Source: Paenibacillus pasadenensis DSM 19293 (GTDB taxonomy: Bacteria; Bacillota; Bacilli; Paenibacillales; Paenibacillaceae). Taken from it: DNA of 64,000 nt. The notes beneath the pieces were generated by a model, which saw only the letters and a list, made by a program, of their open reading frames with translations, made no database searches and was not told where the DNA came from. Location of the stretch: positions 1-64,000 of the forward strand of contig NZ_AULW01000058.1 of NCBI RefSeq assembly GCF_000422485.1, in the 5' to 3' direction. The position numbers and the translations under genes are program-made. This document shows positions 26,277 through 41,591 of this stretch, in pieces. Every line of letters starts with the position of its first letter. The stretch's first letter is position 1.

Positions 26277-26767
26277 GCGGCGGCATCGATCCGAAGGCGG
26301 CCGGCGCCGCTCCGCTCGGTGAGCAGACGTTCCAGCCGCTGTCTTATGAGGCGCCTTCCAAGCGGCCCGAGCTGCTGAACCCCGTCGTGCTCGCCTATGC
26401 CGGCGATGCGGTGTTCGAGCTGCTCGTCCGCCAGCATCTCGTCGCCGGAGACCGGCTCAAGCCGCAGCAGCTGCATCGCGCCGCGACCGGCATCGTCTCG
26501 GCCAAGGCGCAGCGCCGCTGGCTCGAGCTGTGGGCGCCGATGCTCGACGAGGAGGAGCAGGACATCGTGCGCCGCGCGCGCAACGCCAAGTCCGGCCAGC
26601 CTCCGCGCAACGCCGATCCTCACGACTATCGCCTGGCCACCGCCCTCGAAGGGCTGGTCGGCTATCTATACTATCAAGGCCGGACCGAGAGGCTCCGGGA
26701 ATTGATGGCGGCCGTGTTCGCAGCGCTCGAGGCGGACCGCCAAAAGGAGAACATGAATGAGCACTGA
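26261..26767 (+). CDS. mrnC: mini-ribonuclease 3 (MrnC)
   Basis: 168 residues: an RNase III catalytic domain without the double-stranded-RNA-binding domain. It matures 23S rRNA ends. The catalytic acids are in NPVVLAYAGDAVFE and in LEGLVGYLYY. About 35 residues ahead of the domain are variable. It overlaps the end of cysS by 16 nt if ATG 26261 is used; ATG 26273, which forms ATGA with the cysS stop, is the alternative. Confidence 0.94.
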   Translation: MAAQMSGGIDPKAAGAAPLGEQTFQPLSYEAPSKRPELLNPVVLAYAGDAVFELLVRQHLVAGDRLKPQQLHRAATGIVSAKAQRRWLELWAPMLDEEEQDIVRRARNAKSGQPPRNADPHDYRLATALEGLVGYLYYQGRTERLRELMAAVFAALEADRQKENMNEH

Positions 26768-27530
26768 CAAACCGAATCAAGAAACCGAGCCGGCGCAGGA
26801 CTGGATCGCCGGCAAGCACCCTGTGCTCGAGGCGCTCCGCTCCGGGCGCGAGCTCAACAAGATCTGGATCGCCGATACGGTGCAGAAGCCGTCGGTCGGT
26901 CCGATTCTCGCCGAAGCGAAAAACGCCGGCATCGTCGTACAGTTCGTCGACAAGCGCCGGCTCGACCAGCTTGGCCTCGGCGTCGCGCATCAGGGCGTCG
27001 TCGCCCAGGCGGCGGCGTACCGCTACGCGGAGGTGGACGAGCTGCTCTCGCGGGCCAAGGGGAGCGGCCGACCGCCGCTGCTGCTCATCCTCGACGAGAT
27101 CGAGGACCCTCACAACCTGGGCTCGATCCTCCGTACGGCCGAATGCACGGGCGTGCACGGCGTCATCATTCCGAAGCGCCGCTCCGCCGGCCTGACCGCG
27201 ACCGTGTGGAAGACCTCGGCCGGAGCGGCCGAGCATGTGCCGGTGGCGCGCGTGACCAACCTGGCGCAGACGATCGAGACGCTCAAGGAGGAGGGCATCT
27301 GGATCGCGGGCGCGGACGTCAGCGCGAGCCAGGACGTGTACCGGACCGACTTCAACCTGCCGCTCGCGCTCGTCATCGGCAACGAGGCGAAGGGCATGGG
27401 ACGCCTCATCCGGGAGAAATGCGACTTCCTCGTGAAGCTGCCGATGCTCGGCCAGCTCAATTCCCTCAACGCCTCCGTCGCCGCCGGCGTGCTGATGTAC
27501 GAGGTCGTGCGGCAGCGCGGGAGCGTCTAG
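26757..27530 (+). CDS. rlmB: 23S rRNA (guanosine-2'-O-)-methyltransferase RlmB
   Basis: 257 residues, SPOUT (TrmH-type) methyltransferase. The N-terminal L30e-like substrate-binding domain (about 12-90) is followed by the SPOUT core with motif 1 EDPHNLGSILRTAE, motif 2 NEAKGM and motif 3 LNSLNASVAAG, which form the trefoil-knot SAM site. AAAAGGAG precedes the ATG, and the gene overlaps mrnC by 11 nt. Confidence 0.94.
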   Translation: MSTDKPNQETEPAQDWIAGKHPVLEALRSGRELNKIWIADTVQKPSVGPILAEAKNAGIVVQFVDKRRLDQLGLGVAHQGVVAQAAAYRYAEVDELLSRAKGSGRPPLLLILDEIEDPHNLGSILRTAECTGVHGVIIPKRRSAGLTATVWKTSAGAAEHVPVARVTNLAQTIETLKEEGIWIAGADVSASQDVYRTDFNLPLALVIGNEAKGMGRLIREKCDFLVKLPMLGQLNSLNASVAAGVLMYEVVRQRGSV

Positions 27531-27536
27531 TCCGCC

Positions 27537-28058
27537 GTGGCACGGCAGCCGGACGTCCTGCTGGTGGACGGCTACAACATCATCGGCGCCTGGCCGGAGC
27601 TGGAGCGCCTCAAGGAAGCGAACCTCGAGGAAGCGAGGGAGCGGCTGCTCCATCTGCTCGCCGATTACCAGGGCTTCACCGGCATGGAAGTTTATGTCGT
27701 GTTCGACGCCCATCAGGTGGCAGGCAGCCGTTCCGCCTACAAGCAGCATAAGATCACGGTCGTCTTCACCAAGGAAAAGGAGACGGCTGACGAATGCATC
27801 GAGCGCTTGTCCGGGGAGCTGCGCAAGCGCAGCCGGAGCATCTACGTCGCGACGTCGGACTCCGTCGAGCAGCATGTCGCCTTCGGCAAGGGCGCTCTCC
27901 GGCTGTCCGCGCGGGAGCTGCAGCTGGAGCTCGACCAGAACCGGCGGCAGATCGCCCGCTCGCTGAAGGACGATACGCCCAAAAGCCGCAATACGATCGA
28001 CGGAAACCTCAGCCTGGACGCCCGGATGAAGCTCGAACGGATGAGGCGCGGAGAGTGA
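27537..28058 (+). CDS. rae1: NYN-domain ribonuclease YacP/Rae1
   Basis: 173 residues with the NYN (PIN-like) fold: VDGYNIIGAWPEL at the N terminus, VVFDAHQV, VFTKEKETADECIE and VATSDSVEQ carry the conserved acids. B. subtilis Rae1 (YacP) enters the ribosomal A site and cuts mRNA during translation. The start is GTG, 6 nt after the rlmB stop, with only a weak GGGAG upstream, so coupling to rlmB is probable. Confidence 0.9.
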   Translation: MARQPDVLLVDGYNIIGAWPELERLKEANLEEARERLLHLLADYQGFTGMEVYVVFDAHQVAGSRSAYKQHKITVVFTKEKETADECIERLSGELRKRSRSIYVATSDSVEQHVAFGKGALRLSARELQLELDQNRRQIARSLKDDTPKSRNTIDGNLSLDARMKLERMRRGE

Positions 28059-28170
28059 CAATCGTCATTGCGTTAAAAACATGTAAATAAAATTGCCGCG
28101 GAGATAGCGGTTTCAATCCATTCGAGCCCGATTCCAACCACTTTTATCCATTATAGAACGCTCGTTTGCG

Positions 28171-28200
28171 TTGACGATGTCAAGAGACGTCTTGTATACT
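28171..28200 (+). promoter_or_regulatory. sigH promoter with small inverted repeats
   Basis: TTGACG (28171-28176) and TATACT (28195-28200), 18-bp spacer. The -35 lies in TTGAC-GAT-GTCAA (28171-28183), and the spacer holds CAAGA-GACG-TCTTG (28181-28194) around the palindrome AGACGTCT. These are operator-like. In B. subtilis the gene is repressed by AbrB, which has no strict consensus. Confidence 0.75.
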
Positions 28201-28288
28201 TGGCTTATTCTTTTTTGGGAAATATGACCGCCATCAAATGCTACCAATAGACTAGCTGTGCACGCTTTGCAGGCCGGAGGGATTGTTT

Positions 28289-28939
28289 GTGAGCATCGAC
28301 CTCAGAGAATGGAGTACGCATGATTATGACTGCCGAACGGATGAGGACGTCGTCGAGGCGGTGCGCATAGGCGACAGCGAAGCGCTGGAATACCTGATCA
28401 ACAAGTACCGGAACTTTGTCCGGGCCAAAGCCCGCTCGTACTTCCTCATCGGCGCCGACCGGGAGGATATCGTGCAGGAGGGCATGATCGGACTCTACAA
28501 GTCGATCCGCGACTTCCGCGGGGACAAGCTCGCTTCCTTCAAGGCGTTCGCCGAGCTGTGCATCACCCGGCAGATCATTACGGCCATCAAGACCGCGACC
28601 CGCCAGAAGCATATCCCGCTCAACTCCTATGTTTCTCTGGACAAGCCCATCTACGACGAGGATTCCGACCGTACGCTGCTGGACGTCATCTGCGGCACGC
28701 GGGTCAGCGATCCGGAGGAGCTCCTCATCAATCAGGAGGAGTTCGTCGGGCTGGAGGACAAGATGTCCGAGATTCTCAGCGATCTCGAGCGCAAGGTGCT
28801 CATGCTGTATCTCGACGGACGCTCGTACCAGGAGATCGCCGTCGATCTGGACCGTCACGTCAAGTCCATCGACAACGCCCTTCAACGGGTGAAGCGCAAG
28901 CTGGAGAAGTACTTGGAGCTGCGCGACGTCAGCATCTGA
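28289..28939 (+). CDS. sigH: RNA polymerase sigma-H factor
   Basis: 216 residues, strongly matching B. subtilis SigH, the early stationary-phase and sporulation sigma factor. Region 2 covers EYLINKYRNFVRAKARSYF to SFKAFAELCITRQI; region 4 ends in the helix-turn-helix YQEIAVDLDRHVKSIDNAL. The GTG at 28289 is the best start (GGAGGG 7 nt upstream); a TTG at 28283 lies too close to the ribosome site. The N-terminal 20 residues differ most from B. subtilis. The gene has its own promoter and a 230-nt upstream gap. Confidence 0.96.
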   Translation: MSIDLREWSTHDYDCRTDEDVVEAVRIGDSEALEYLINKYRNFVRAKARSYFLIGADREDIVQEGMIGLYKSIRDFRGDKLASFKAFAELCITRQIITAIKTATRQKHIPLNSYVSLDKPIYDEDSDRTLLDVICGTRVSDPEELLINQEEFVGLEDKMSEILSDLERKVLMLYLDGRSYQEIAVDLDRHVKSIDNALQRVKRKLEKYLELRDVSI

Positions 28940-28962
28940 ACCGCCGGCCCTCGAGCCGGCAC

Positions 28963-28983
28963 GACCCTGCGGGGTCTTTTTTT
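28963..28983 (+). terminator. sigH terminator
   Basis: The stem GACCC / GGGTC is followed by seven T; a second small GC hairpin (28943-28960) precedes it. Confidence 0.85.
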
Positions 28984-29145
28984 GTTATAGAATTCTATGA
29001 GACTGTCGATACTGGTACGGCGAGGAACAGCTGCGGGCGGATTCGGAAGACCCGATGCTTTCATTTTCCGGTCCCGGAGCGAGCGCGGGCGAGAGGCGAC
29101 TTCGCGCGCGCGGCGCGGCTTCCCGGCGCTGCCGGCCCCTAGGAA

Positions 29146-29175
29146 TTGCGTTGACATGCAAGAATCCCGTATGAT
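29146..29175 (+). promoter_or_regulatory. promoter of rpmG-secE-nusG
   Basis: TTGCGT (29146-29151) and TATGAT (29170-29175), 18-bp spacer. A perfect TTGACA at 29151-29156 overlaps but has only the weak GATAAG 16 bp on, so two start points are possible. Confidence 0.65.
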
Positions 29176-29270
29176 AAGGTACTTAGAGTGACTCGGATCA
29201 GGCCTGAGGCCTCTTTGAGTCCGTTCGCACGTTGTGCGGCATTCATTTATGCGATCGGGAGGTGACTTTA

Positions 29271-29420
29271 ATGCGGGTTATCATTACCCTGGCTTGCACG
29301 AGCTGCAAGCAGCGGAATTACACCAACACCAAGAACAAGCGTAATCACCCCGACCGTATGGAGATGAGGAAGTTCTGCAAGTTCTGCAATGAACACACTC
29401 CTCACCGCGAGACAAGATAG
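29271..29420 (+). CDS. rpmG: 50S ribosomal protein L33
   Basis: 49 residues. The zinc-binding form: CTSC near the N terminus and CKFC near residue 37. Zinc-free paralogues usually exist elsewhere in Bacillales. GGGAGGTGA is 5 nt from the ATG. First gene of an operon with secE and nusG. Confidence 0.96.
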   Translation: MRVIITLACTSCKQRNYTNTKNKRNHPDRMEMRKFCKFCNEHTPHRETR

Positions 29421-29438
29421 TCATGGAGGTGGGACCAG

Positions 29439-29648
29439 ATGGCTTTTCTTGCAAGGATCAAGCAGAACTTCGGGTCAACATTCGGTTTCTTCGCAGACAG
29501 CTGGGCTGAGCTTAAGAAAGTACGCTGGCCAAACCGTAAAGAGTTGACAAGCTATACGCTCGTCGTGCTCGTGACGATCGTGTTTGTGACGATTTACTTT
29601 TGGCTTCTTGACATCGGGATCTCGTCATTGGTTGAACTGATCGTTTAA
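29439..29648 (+). CDS. secE: preprotein translocase subunit SecE
   Basis: 69 residues, the short single-helix type of Gram-positive bacteria. The amphipathic helix SWAELKKVRWPNRKEL precedes one membrane segment (about 40-62). SecE clamps SecY, which is encoded at 55665. GGAGGTGG precedes the ATG, 18 nt after rpmG. Confidence 0.96.
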   Translation: MAFLARIKQNFGSTFGFFADSWAELKKVRWPNRKELTSYTLVVLVTIVFVTIYFWLLDIGISSLVELIV

Positions 29649-29671
29649 GAAGGGTCCAAAGGTGGATTGGA

Positions 29672-30205
29672 ATGGAAAAACGATGGTATGTGGTTCATAC
29701 TTACTCGGGCTATGAGAACAAGGTGAAGGCCAACCTCGAGCGCCGCGTCGAATCCATGGGCATGGAGGACAAGATCTTCCGCGTGCTTGTTCCGATGGAA
29801 GAAGAGATCGTGAACAAGGACGGCAAGAAGAAGACCGTCATGCGCAAAGTCTACCCGGGCTACGTCCTGGTAGAGATGATCCAGACCGACGATTCGTGGT
29901 ATGTCGTCCGCAATACGCCCGGCGTAACGGGATTCGTAGGCTCGACCGGATCCGGCTCCAAGCCGACGGCGCTGCTTCCTGAGGAAGTGGACGCGATCCT
30001 CAACCATATGGGGATGTCGGAACCGAAGCCGAAGATGGAGTTCGAGCTCAAGGAAACCGTGCGCGTGACCGTGGGTCCGTTCGCCAATTTTGTCGGAGTC
30101 ATCGAAGAGATTCAGCTCGACAAAAACAAGCTCAAGGTGCATGTGAACATGTTCGGACGGGAAACCCCGGTTGAACTTGACTACACGCAGGTCGAGAAGG
30201 TATAA
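29672..30205 (+). CDS. nusG: transcription termination/antitermination protein NusG
   Basis: 177 residues. The N-terminal NGN domain opens WYVVHTYSGYENKVKANLE and contacts the polymerase clamp; the C-terminal KOW domain (FANFVGVIEEIQ) binds S10 or Rho. In Firmicutes NusG also promotes pausing. AAAGGTGG lies upstream; secE ends 23 nt before. Confidence 0.97.
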   Translation: MEKRWYVVHTYSGYENKVKANLERRVESMGMEDKIFRVLVPMEEEIVNKDGKKKTVMRKVYPGYVLVEMIQTDDSWYVVRNTPGVTGFVGSTGSGSKPTALLPEEVDAILNHMGMSEPKPKMEFELKETVRVTVGPFANFVGVIEEIQLDKNKLKVHVNMFGRETPVELDYTQVEKV

Positions 30206-30299
30206 TGAACCGGTTGTTTCCGGCTTTCCAGGGGTTCTCTGGAGGTCGGGGCGCGAGCGATCGCGCAGCGTTATAGTTGGATCGCAGGAGGTGTAACTC

Positions 30300-30725
30300 A
30301 TGGCAAAAAAGGTCATCAAGCTGGTCAAGCTGCAAGTTCCGGCAGGCAAAGCCAACCCGGCTCCGCCAATCGGTCCTGCACTCGGTCAAGCAGGCGTCAA
30401 CATCATGGCGTTCTGTAAGGAATTCAACGCGCGTACGGCGGATCAAGCCGGCCTGATCATTCCGGTCGTCATCACCGTATTCGAAGACCGTTCCTTCACG
30501 TTCGAGACGAAGACTCCTCCAGCTGCCGTACTGCTCCGCGTAGCAGCAGGCATCGAGAAGGGCTCCGGCGAGCCGAACAAGAAGAAGGTCGCTACGGTCA
30601 ACCGTTCCAAGGTTCGCGAGATCGCGGAACAAAAAATGCAGGATCTCAACGCTGCATCCGTAGAAGCTGCAATGCGCATGGTCGAAGGTACCGCCCGCAG
30701 CATGGGCGTCACGATCGTCGACTAA
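30300..30725 (+). CDS. rplK: 50S ribosomal protein L11
   Basis: 141 residues, stalk-base protein that binds 23S rRNA helices 43-44. The N-terminal [17 protein letters not shown] hinge and C-terminal [13 protein letters not shown] are typical. AGGAGGTG is well placed. It lies 94 nt after nusG without a clear own promoter. Confidence 0.97.
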   Translation: MAKKVIKLVKLQVPAGKANPAPPIGPALGQAGVNIMAFCKEFNARTADQAGLIIPVVITVFEDRSFTFETKTPPAAVLLRVAAGIEKGSGEPNKKKVATVNRSKVREIAEQKMQDLNAASVEAAMRMVEGTARSMGVTIVD

Positions 30726-30756
30726 TCGCGTCCGGCGATCTCGGATCGCCGCCCTG

Positions 30757-30811
30757 AGCGGAACGATCGGTTTCGCTGTGGGAGGAGCGCCTGCTAGCAG
30801 CGCGTTCCGCT
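30757..30811 (+). promoter_or_regulatory. candidate L1-binding leader before rplA
   Basis: In the rplK-rplA gap a 9-bp perfect outer stem AGCGGAACG / CGTTCCGCT encloses CGCTG / CAGCG (30774-30778, 30798-30802), with an asymmetric purine loop TGGGAGG on the 5' side and a further AGC/GCT helix. This resembles the L1 site on rRNA and on L1-regulated mRNAs (two helices around a GGAGG-containing asymmetric loop). L1 feedback on its own message is known in many bacteria; here it is a structural inference. Confidence 0.4.
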
Positions 30812-30838
30812 ACTTACCACACAAGGAGGAAGTTCAAC

Positions 30839-31531
30839 ATGGCCAAGCATGGCAAGAAGTACCTGGAAGCCGCCAAGCTGATCGACAGCGAAGCGACTTA
30901 CGAGCCGGCCGAAGCGATCGAGCTCGTGAAAAAAGCTGCAACCGCCAAATTCGACGAGTCCGTCGAAGTGGCAGTCCGCCTGGGCGTAGACCCGCGGAAA
31001 CAAGACCAGGCCGTACGCGGTGTCGTCGTACTTCCGCACGGTACCGGCAAAACGAAGCGCGTCCTCGTATTCGCCAAAGGCGACAAAGCGAAGGAAGCCG
31101 AAGCTGCAGGCGCTGACTATGTCGGCGATGCGGACATGATCAACAAAATCCAGCAAGGCTGGTTCGAATTCGATGTCTGCGTGGCTACGCCTGACATGAT
31201 GGCCGAAGTCGGAAAGCTCGGACGGATCCTCGGCGGCAAGGGCCTCATGCCTAACCCGAAAGCCGGTACGGTAACGTTCGACGTGACGAAGGCTGTTCAG
31301 GAGATCAAAGCCGGTAAGATCGAATACCGCCTTGACCGTGCAGGTCAAATCCATGCTCCAATCGGCAAGGTATCGTTCGATGCGGGAAAGCTGAACGAGA
31401 ACCTCAAAGCGCTGCTTGACGCGCTGAACCGTGCGAAGCCGGCTTCGGCCAAAGGGGTTTACCTGAAAAACATCGCGGTATCTTCGACGATGGGACCTGG
31501 CGCTCGCGTCAACGTGTCCAACTTCCGCTAA
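30839..31531 (+). CDS. rplA: 50S ribosomal protein L1
   Basis: 230 residues. Forms the L1 stalk that moves deacylated tRNA out of the E site and can repress its own operon. Contains [18 protein letters not shown] and the closing [11 protein letters not shown] segment. ACAAGGAGGA is 8 nt upstream of the ATG. It is followed by the L10 leader. Confidence 0.97.
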   Translation: MAKHGKKYLEAAKLIDSEATYEPAEAIELVKKAATAKFDESVEVAVRLGVDPRKQDQAVRGVVVLPHGTGKTKRVLVFAKGDKAKEAEAAGADYVGDADMINKIQQGWFEFDVCVATPDMMAEVGKLGRILGGKGLMPNPKAGTVTFDVTKAVQEIKAGKIEYRLDRAGQIHAPIGKVSFDAGKLNENLKALLDALNRAKPASAKGVYLKNIAVSSTMGPGARVNVSNFR

Positions 31532-31554
31532 GAGCTGCGATTCCAACTTCAGAA

Positions 31555-31672
31555 CACGCATGCCTAAGACAGTAGGCGCCCTCCGGGCTTAATCTCCTAC
31601 CGAGGTGTTATGATAAACGTTTCTCGGAAACGGACCATCATGGCCTTCGCTGTCTTGGCGGAGGCCTTTATT
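31555..31672 (+). promoter_or_regulatory. ribosomal protein L10 leader
   Basis: The conserved blocks CCTAAGACAGTAGGCG (31563-31578) and CTTAATCTCCTACCGAGGTG (31588-31607) mark the Firmicutes L10 leader, which L10(L12)4 binds to repress rplJL. A 9-bp hairpin GGCCTTCGC / GCGGAGGCC (31642-31666) with TTTA after it may be the regulated attenuator. Confidence 0.85.
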
Positions 31673-31743
31673 CATGCCCGGCATGATGAAGGTCGACCGA
31701 TCGAAGGATGCACGAGATATTACTACGGGAGGTGTACACCAAA

Positions 31744-32247
31744 ATGGCAAATGCAAAAGTAATCGAGTCCAAGCAGCAGCAGGTGGAAGAGATCTCCTCC
31801 AAGCTGAAAGCTAGCACGACGACGGTTGTGGCTGACTACCGCGGACTGAACGTGGCTCAAGTAACGGAACTGCGCAAGCAGCTTCGCGAAGCGGGCATCG
31901 AGTTCCAGGTTCTCAAAAACTCCCTCGTCCGCCGTGCGACGGAATCGGCTGAAATGGCCGCGCTGAACGAAGTTCTGACGGGCCCGACGGCAATCGCCTT
32001 CGGCGGCGACGACGTTGTCGCTCCGGCCAAGATTCTCAACGACTTCGCCAAAAAGAACGACGCCCTGAAACTGAAAGGCGGCGTGCTCGAAGGCCAAGTC
32101 GTAGGCGCGGACCAAATCAAGGCGCTGGCTGAGCTTCCGTCCCGCGACGGTCTCCTGTCCATGCTCCTCAGCGTCCTCCAAGCTCCTATGCGCAACTTTG
32201 CCCTCGCGGTCAAAGCAGTCGCAGAAAAGCAAGAGGCGGAAGCGTAA
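31744..32247 (+). CDS. rplJ: 50S ribosomal protein L10
   Basis: 167 residues. Anchors the L7/L12 stalk. The rRNA-binding part has [16 protein letters not shown] and KNSLVRRA; the C-terminal helix carries L12 dimers. The ATG at 31744 is chosen (GGGAGGTG 9 nt upstream; family start MANAKV) over an in-frame ATG at 31708 inside the leader. Confidence 0.96.
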   Translation: MANAKVIESKQQQVEEISSKLKASTTTVVADYRGLNVAQVTELRKQLREAGIEFQVLKNSLVRRATESAEMAALNEVLTGPTAIAFGGDDVVAPAKILNDFAKKNDALKLKGGVLEGQVVGADQIKALAELPSRDGLLSMLLSVLQAPMRNFALAVKAVAEKQEAEA

Positions 32248-32322
32248 GCGAACGCAAATGCAAGCCGGCTTAGCCGGAATCGGATAGACCCAAAAAAATA
32301 AAACCCCAATGGAGGTTCACCC

Positions 32323-32685
32323 ATGAGCAAAGAGCAAATTCTTGAAGCCATCAAAGGCATGAACGTTCTGGAACTGAACGATCTCGTTAAAGCAATCGAA
32401 GAAGAATTCGGCGTAACGGCTGCTGCACCTACGGTTGTAGCTGCTGGCGGCGGCGCTGCAGAAGTTGCCGAGCAATCCGAATTCGACGTTATCCTGACGA
32501 GCGCAGGCGCTTCCAAAATCAACGTCATCAAAGTCGTTCGCGAACTGACGGGCCTGGGCCTGAAAGAAGCGAAAGAAGTCGTTGACAACGCTCCAAAAGC
32601 AATCAAAGAAAAAGTATCCAAAGAAGACGCTGAAGCCGTTAAAGCGAAGCTTGAAGAAGCTGGCGCTGCGGTAGAAGTGAAGTAA
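32323..32685 (+). CDS. rplL: 50S ribosomal protein L7/L12
   Basis: 120 residues. N-terminal dimerisation helix hairpin, Ala/Gly hinge (about 38-52), and globular C-terminal domain with [24 protein letters not shown] for factor binding. Codons are far richer in GAA, AAA, GCT and GTT than in neighbouring non-ribosomal genes, the usual mark of very high expression. ATGGAGGT precedes the start. Confidence 0.97.
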   Translation: MSKEQILEAIKGMNVLELNDLVKAIEEEFGVTAAAPTVVAAGGGAAEVAEQSEFDVILTSAGASKINVIKVVRELTGLGLKEAKEVVDNAPKAIKEKVSKEDAEAVKAKLEEAGAAVEVK

Positions 32686-32706
32686 TAGCTGCCCCCGCGC
32701 AGCACG

Positions 32707-32747
32707 GAACCCCTTGGAACCTTTCCGGCTCCAAGGGGTTCTCTTTC
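32707..32747 (+). terminator. terminator after rplL
   Basis: A perfect 12-bp stem GAACCCCTTGGA / TCCAAGGGGTTC with a pyrimidine-rich loop is followed by TCTTTCT, an imperfect U-tract allowing some read-through. Confidence 0.7.
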
Positions 32748-32774
32748 TAATTAACGCGAAGGGAGCCATCCGGC

Positions 32775-33377
32775 ATGGCGGAGCACTACTATTCCAAAAC
32801 GCCCGATGCCAAGGAAAATCGGCAGCAGCATCAGACGACGCTGCGCGGCTTTTCGTTCCGGTTCTGGACGGACAACGGCGTGTTTTCCAAAGGGGGCATC
32901 GATTACGGGAGCCGCTTTCTCATCGAACAGATGCAGATCGGAGAAGCGGACCGGGTGCTGGACGTCGGCTGCGGCTATGGGCCGATCGGACTGACTGCCG
33001 CCCGGCTTGCGCCGAAGGGACAAGCGGTGCTGCTCGACATCAACGAGCGGGCGGTCGAGCTGGCGCGGGAAAATGCACGCAGCAATGAAATTGCGAACGT
33101 CGACATCCGGCAAAGCGATTTATACGAAGCGGCAGCCGGCTTGGAAAAGTTCGATGTCATCTTGACGAACCCGCCGATTCGCGCGGGCAAGGCGGTCGTG
33201 CACCGTATTTTCGAAGAAGGGGCGGAGCTGCTGAAGCCCGGCGGAAGCATGTGGGTCGTCATTCAGAAAAAACAGGGAGCCCCGTCGGCGGAAGCCAAGC
33301 TGCAGCAGCTTTTCGGCAAAGTCGTCGAGATCGGCAAGGACAAAGGCTTCCGCATTTTCAAGGCGATCAAGGGCTGA
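32775..33377 (+). CDS. class I SAM-dependent methyltransferase (YbxB/RsmC-like)
   Basis: 200 residues. The MTS domain of RsmC-type rRNA guanine methyltransferases, with SAM motif I VLDVGCGYGPIG, motif II acidic LLDIN, and the catalytic motif IV NPPIRAG (N-P-P-[FYWI]). B. subtilis YbxB is at the same place. The full-length E. coli RsmC has an extra N-terminal domain that is absent here. AGGGAG lies upstream of the ATG. Confidence 0.9.
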   Translation: MAEHYYSKTPDAKENRQQHQTTLRGFSFRFWTDNGVFSKGGIDYGSRFLIEQMQIGEADRVLDVGCGYGPIGLTAARLAPKGQAVLLDINERAVELARENARSNEIANVDIRQSDLYEAAAGLEKFDVILTNPPIRAGKAVVHRIFEEGAELLKPGGSMWVVIQKKQGAPSAEAKLQQLFGKVVEIGKDKGFRIFKAIKG

Positions 33378-33430
33378 CAGGCGCAAGCAGAAAGCGCGTG
33401 ACTTGAAAAGAGACCCTATTCTCATTTTTC

Positions 33431-33459
33431 TTGACTCGCCCAAACGGTTGTGTTAATAT
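33431..33459 (+). promoter_or_regulatory. rpoBC promoter
   Basis: TTGACT (33431-33436), 17-bp spacer, TAATAT (33454-33459). A second TATAAT lies at 33561-33566 but has no -35 at the right distance. Confidence 0.8.
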
Positions 33460-33466
33460 TATAAAA

Positions 33467-33810
33467 TGTCAGCATTAAAATAGGCGGAATCTCTTTAGTC
33501 CGCTAAAATGTCAAGAATTTTTTATTTGATGCCGCGCGCATACAAATCTGGTTTTTGACGTATAATGTTTAGATTTTGGGCAAAATTACATGATAGGAGA
33601 CCGTCTCTCCTGCGGTGGCTCATCCGTGGAGAGGCCGAGGTTCCAGGCCGGAAGCATGCTCTTTTTTCGAACCCTATTCGATAAGGGCTTTTCTTTATTT
33701 ACCACGCCGATCCTTGATTTCAAGCAGGAAGTCGATGGTGAACGGGCTGTGCGGTCTAGTCATGAGTGCGCTTATCAAGCTGAGAAGCAGACATGAGGGG
33801 TGAGGTTAAG
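33467..33810 (+). other. rpoB leader with alternative stem-loops
   Basis: About 340 nt untranslated. CTCTCC (33605-33610) can pair back with GGAGA (33597-33601) or forward with GGAGAG (33628-33633), two mutually exclusive hairpins. A T6 tract occurs at about 33662-33668, and a CCCTA...TAAGGG stem followed by TTTTCTTT lies near 33673-33695. This looks like an attenuator setting polymerase synthesis. Short frames here lack ribosome sites. Confidence 0.45.
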
Positions 33811-37356
<3,546 letters not shown>

Positions 37357-37387
37357 GAGCCATACTTGAATGAAGGAGGGTTGCTCC

Positions 37388-41011
<3,624 letters not shown>

Positions 41012-41036
41012 GCCCAAGGCGGCAAGCTTCTCCAGA

Positions 41037-41071
41037 GCGGCAGCTGACCATGCCATGCGGTCAGCTGCCGC
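41037..41071 (+). terminator. perfect 13-bp hairpin after rpoC
   Basis: GCGGCAGCTGACC and GGTCAGCTGCCGC close a 9-nt loop 25 nt after the rpoC stop. No T-run follows, so it may be an RNase III or 3'-protection site as much as a terminator. Confidence 0.55.
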
Positions 41072-41116
41072 TGCTGCGAGGCTTGACATGCGGCGCGAAA
41101 GAATGGACGAGTCTTC

Positions 41117-41146
41117 TTGACATGGACATTCGACTAGTGGTAGTAT
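41117..41146 (+). promoter_or_regulatory. promoter of the str operon
   Basis: TTGACA (41117-41122), 18-bp spacer, TAGTAT (41141-41146). Another TTGACA at 41083-41088 has no good -10. Confidence 0.72.
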
Positions 41147-41188
41147 ATCGAAGTGTGCCTGTGACTGAACTCTTGTACATGGTTAGGG

Positions 41189-41431
41189 ATGGTGAATCCT
41201 TTGGCTTACAAGATTGGCACGAAACAGACGACCAAGACGTTGGAATCGCGTCAAGCGATCGGCGTTTATGTGGCTCGGGATGCGGATCCTAAGCTCACTC
41301 GCGGCATTGTCGCGCAGAGCGAGAAGGACGGCGTGCCGGTCAGGTGGTTCGACAGCATGGCGGAGCTCGGCAAGGAATGCGGGATCGACGTCGGCGCTGC
41401 GATGGCCGCAGTCGTACTGGATGAAAAGTAG
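41189..41431 (+). CDS. rplGB: L7Ae-family K-turn-binding protein (YbxF)
   Basis: 80 residues of the L7Ae/L30e fold, with [13 protein letters not shown] near the N terminus, VARDADPKL, and [17 protein letters not shown] at the end, close to B. subtilis YbxF, which binds kink-turn RNAs. Its exact role at the ribosome is unsettled. The start is uncertain: ATG 41189 has GGTTAGGG abutting it, with GTG 41192 as the alternative. Confidence 0.9.
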   Translation: MVNPLAYKIGTKQTTKTLESRQAIGVYVARDADPKLTRGIVAQSEKDGVPVRWFDSMAELGKECGIDVGAAMAAVVLDEK

Positions 41432-41438
41432 GAACGAT

Positions 41439-41493
41439 GTTTTTGCCGGCAGGAAGATCGAGATTTCGGACGACTGCGCAGGCAAAAACTTTT
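41439..41493 (+). promoter_or_regulatory. terminator-like stem between ybxF and rpsL
   Basis: GTTTTTGCC (41439-41447) pairs with GGCAAAAAC (41481-41489), with an inner GCAG/CTGC helix, and is followed by TTTTGTTTG. This placement predicts attenuation ahead of rpsL-rpsG-fusA-tuf. Confidence 0.55.
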
Positions 41494-41591
41494 GTTTGTC
41501 CAAAGATGAACCGCCTGGACCTGTGGGCTTAAATAATGAGCAGAATGCAGTTCAGCGTTTCATGAATTATGGGAAGGGGGTGGCAACCGAC

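Noticed and set aside
28997-29191. 64-codon frame between sigH and rpmG
   Set aside because: It starts right after the sigH terminator without a ribosome site, has a random-looking composition and runs through the rpmG promoter.
33555-33566. Second rpoB promoter from TTGACG directly followed by TATAAT
   Set aside because: The two hexamers abut with no spacer, so they cannot form one promoter; the TATAAT has no -35 at 16-18 bp.
33590-33796. 68-codon frame in the rpoB leader
   Set aside because: No ribosome site, overlaps the structured leader, and no resemblance to a known leader peptide.
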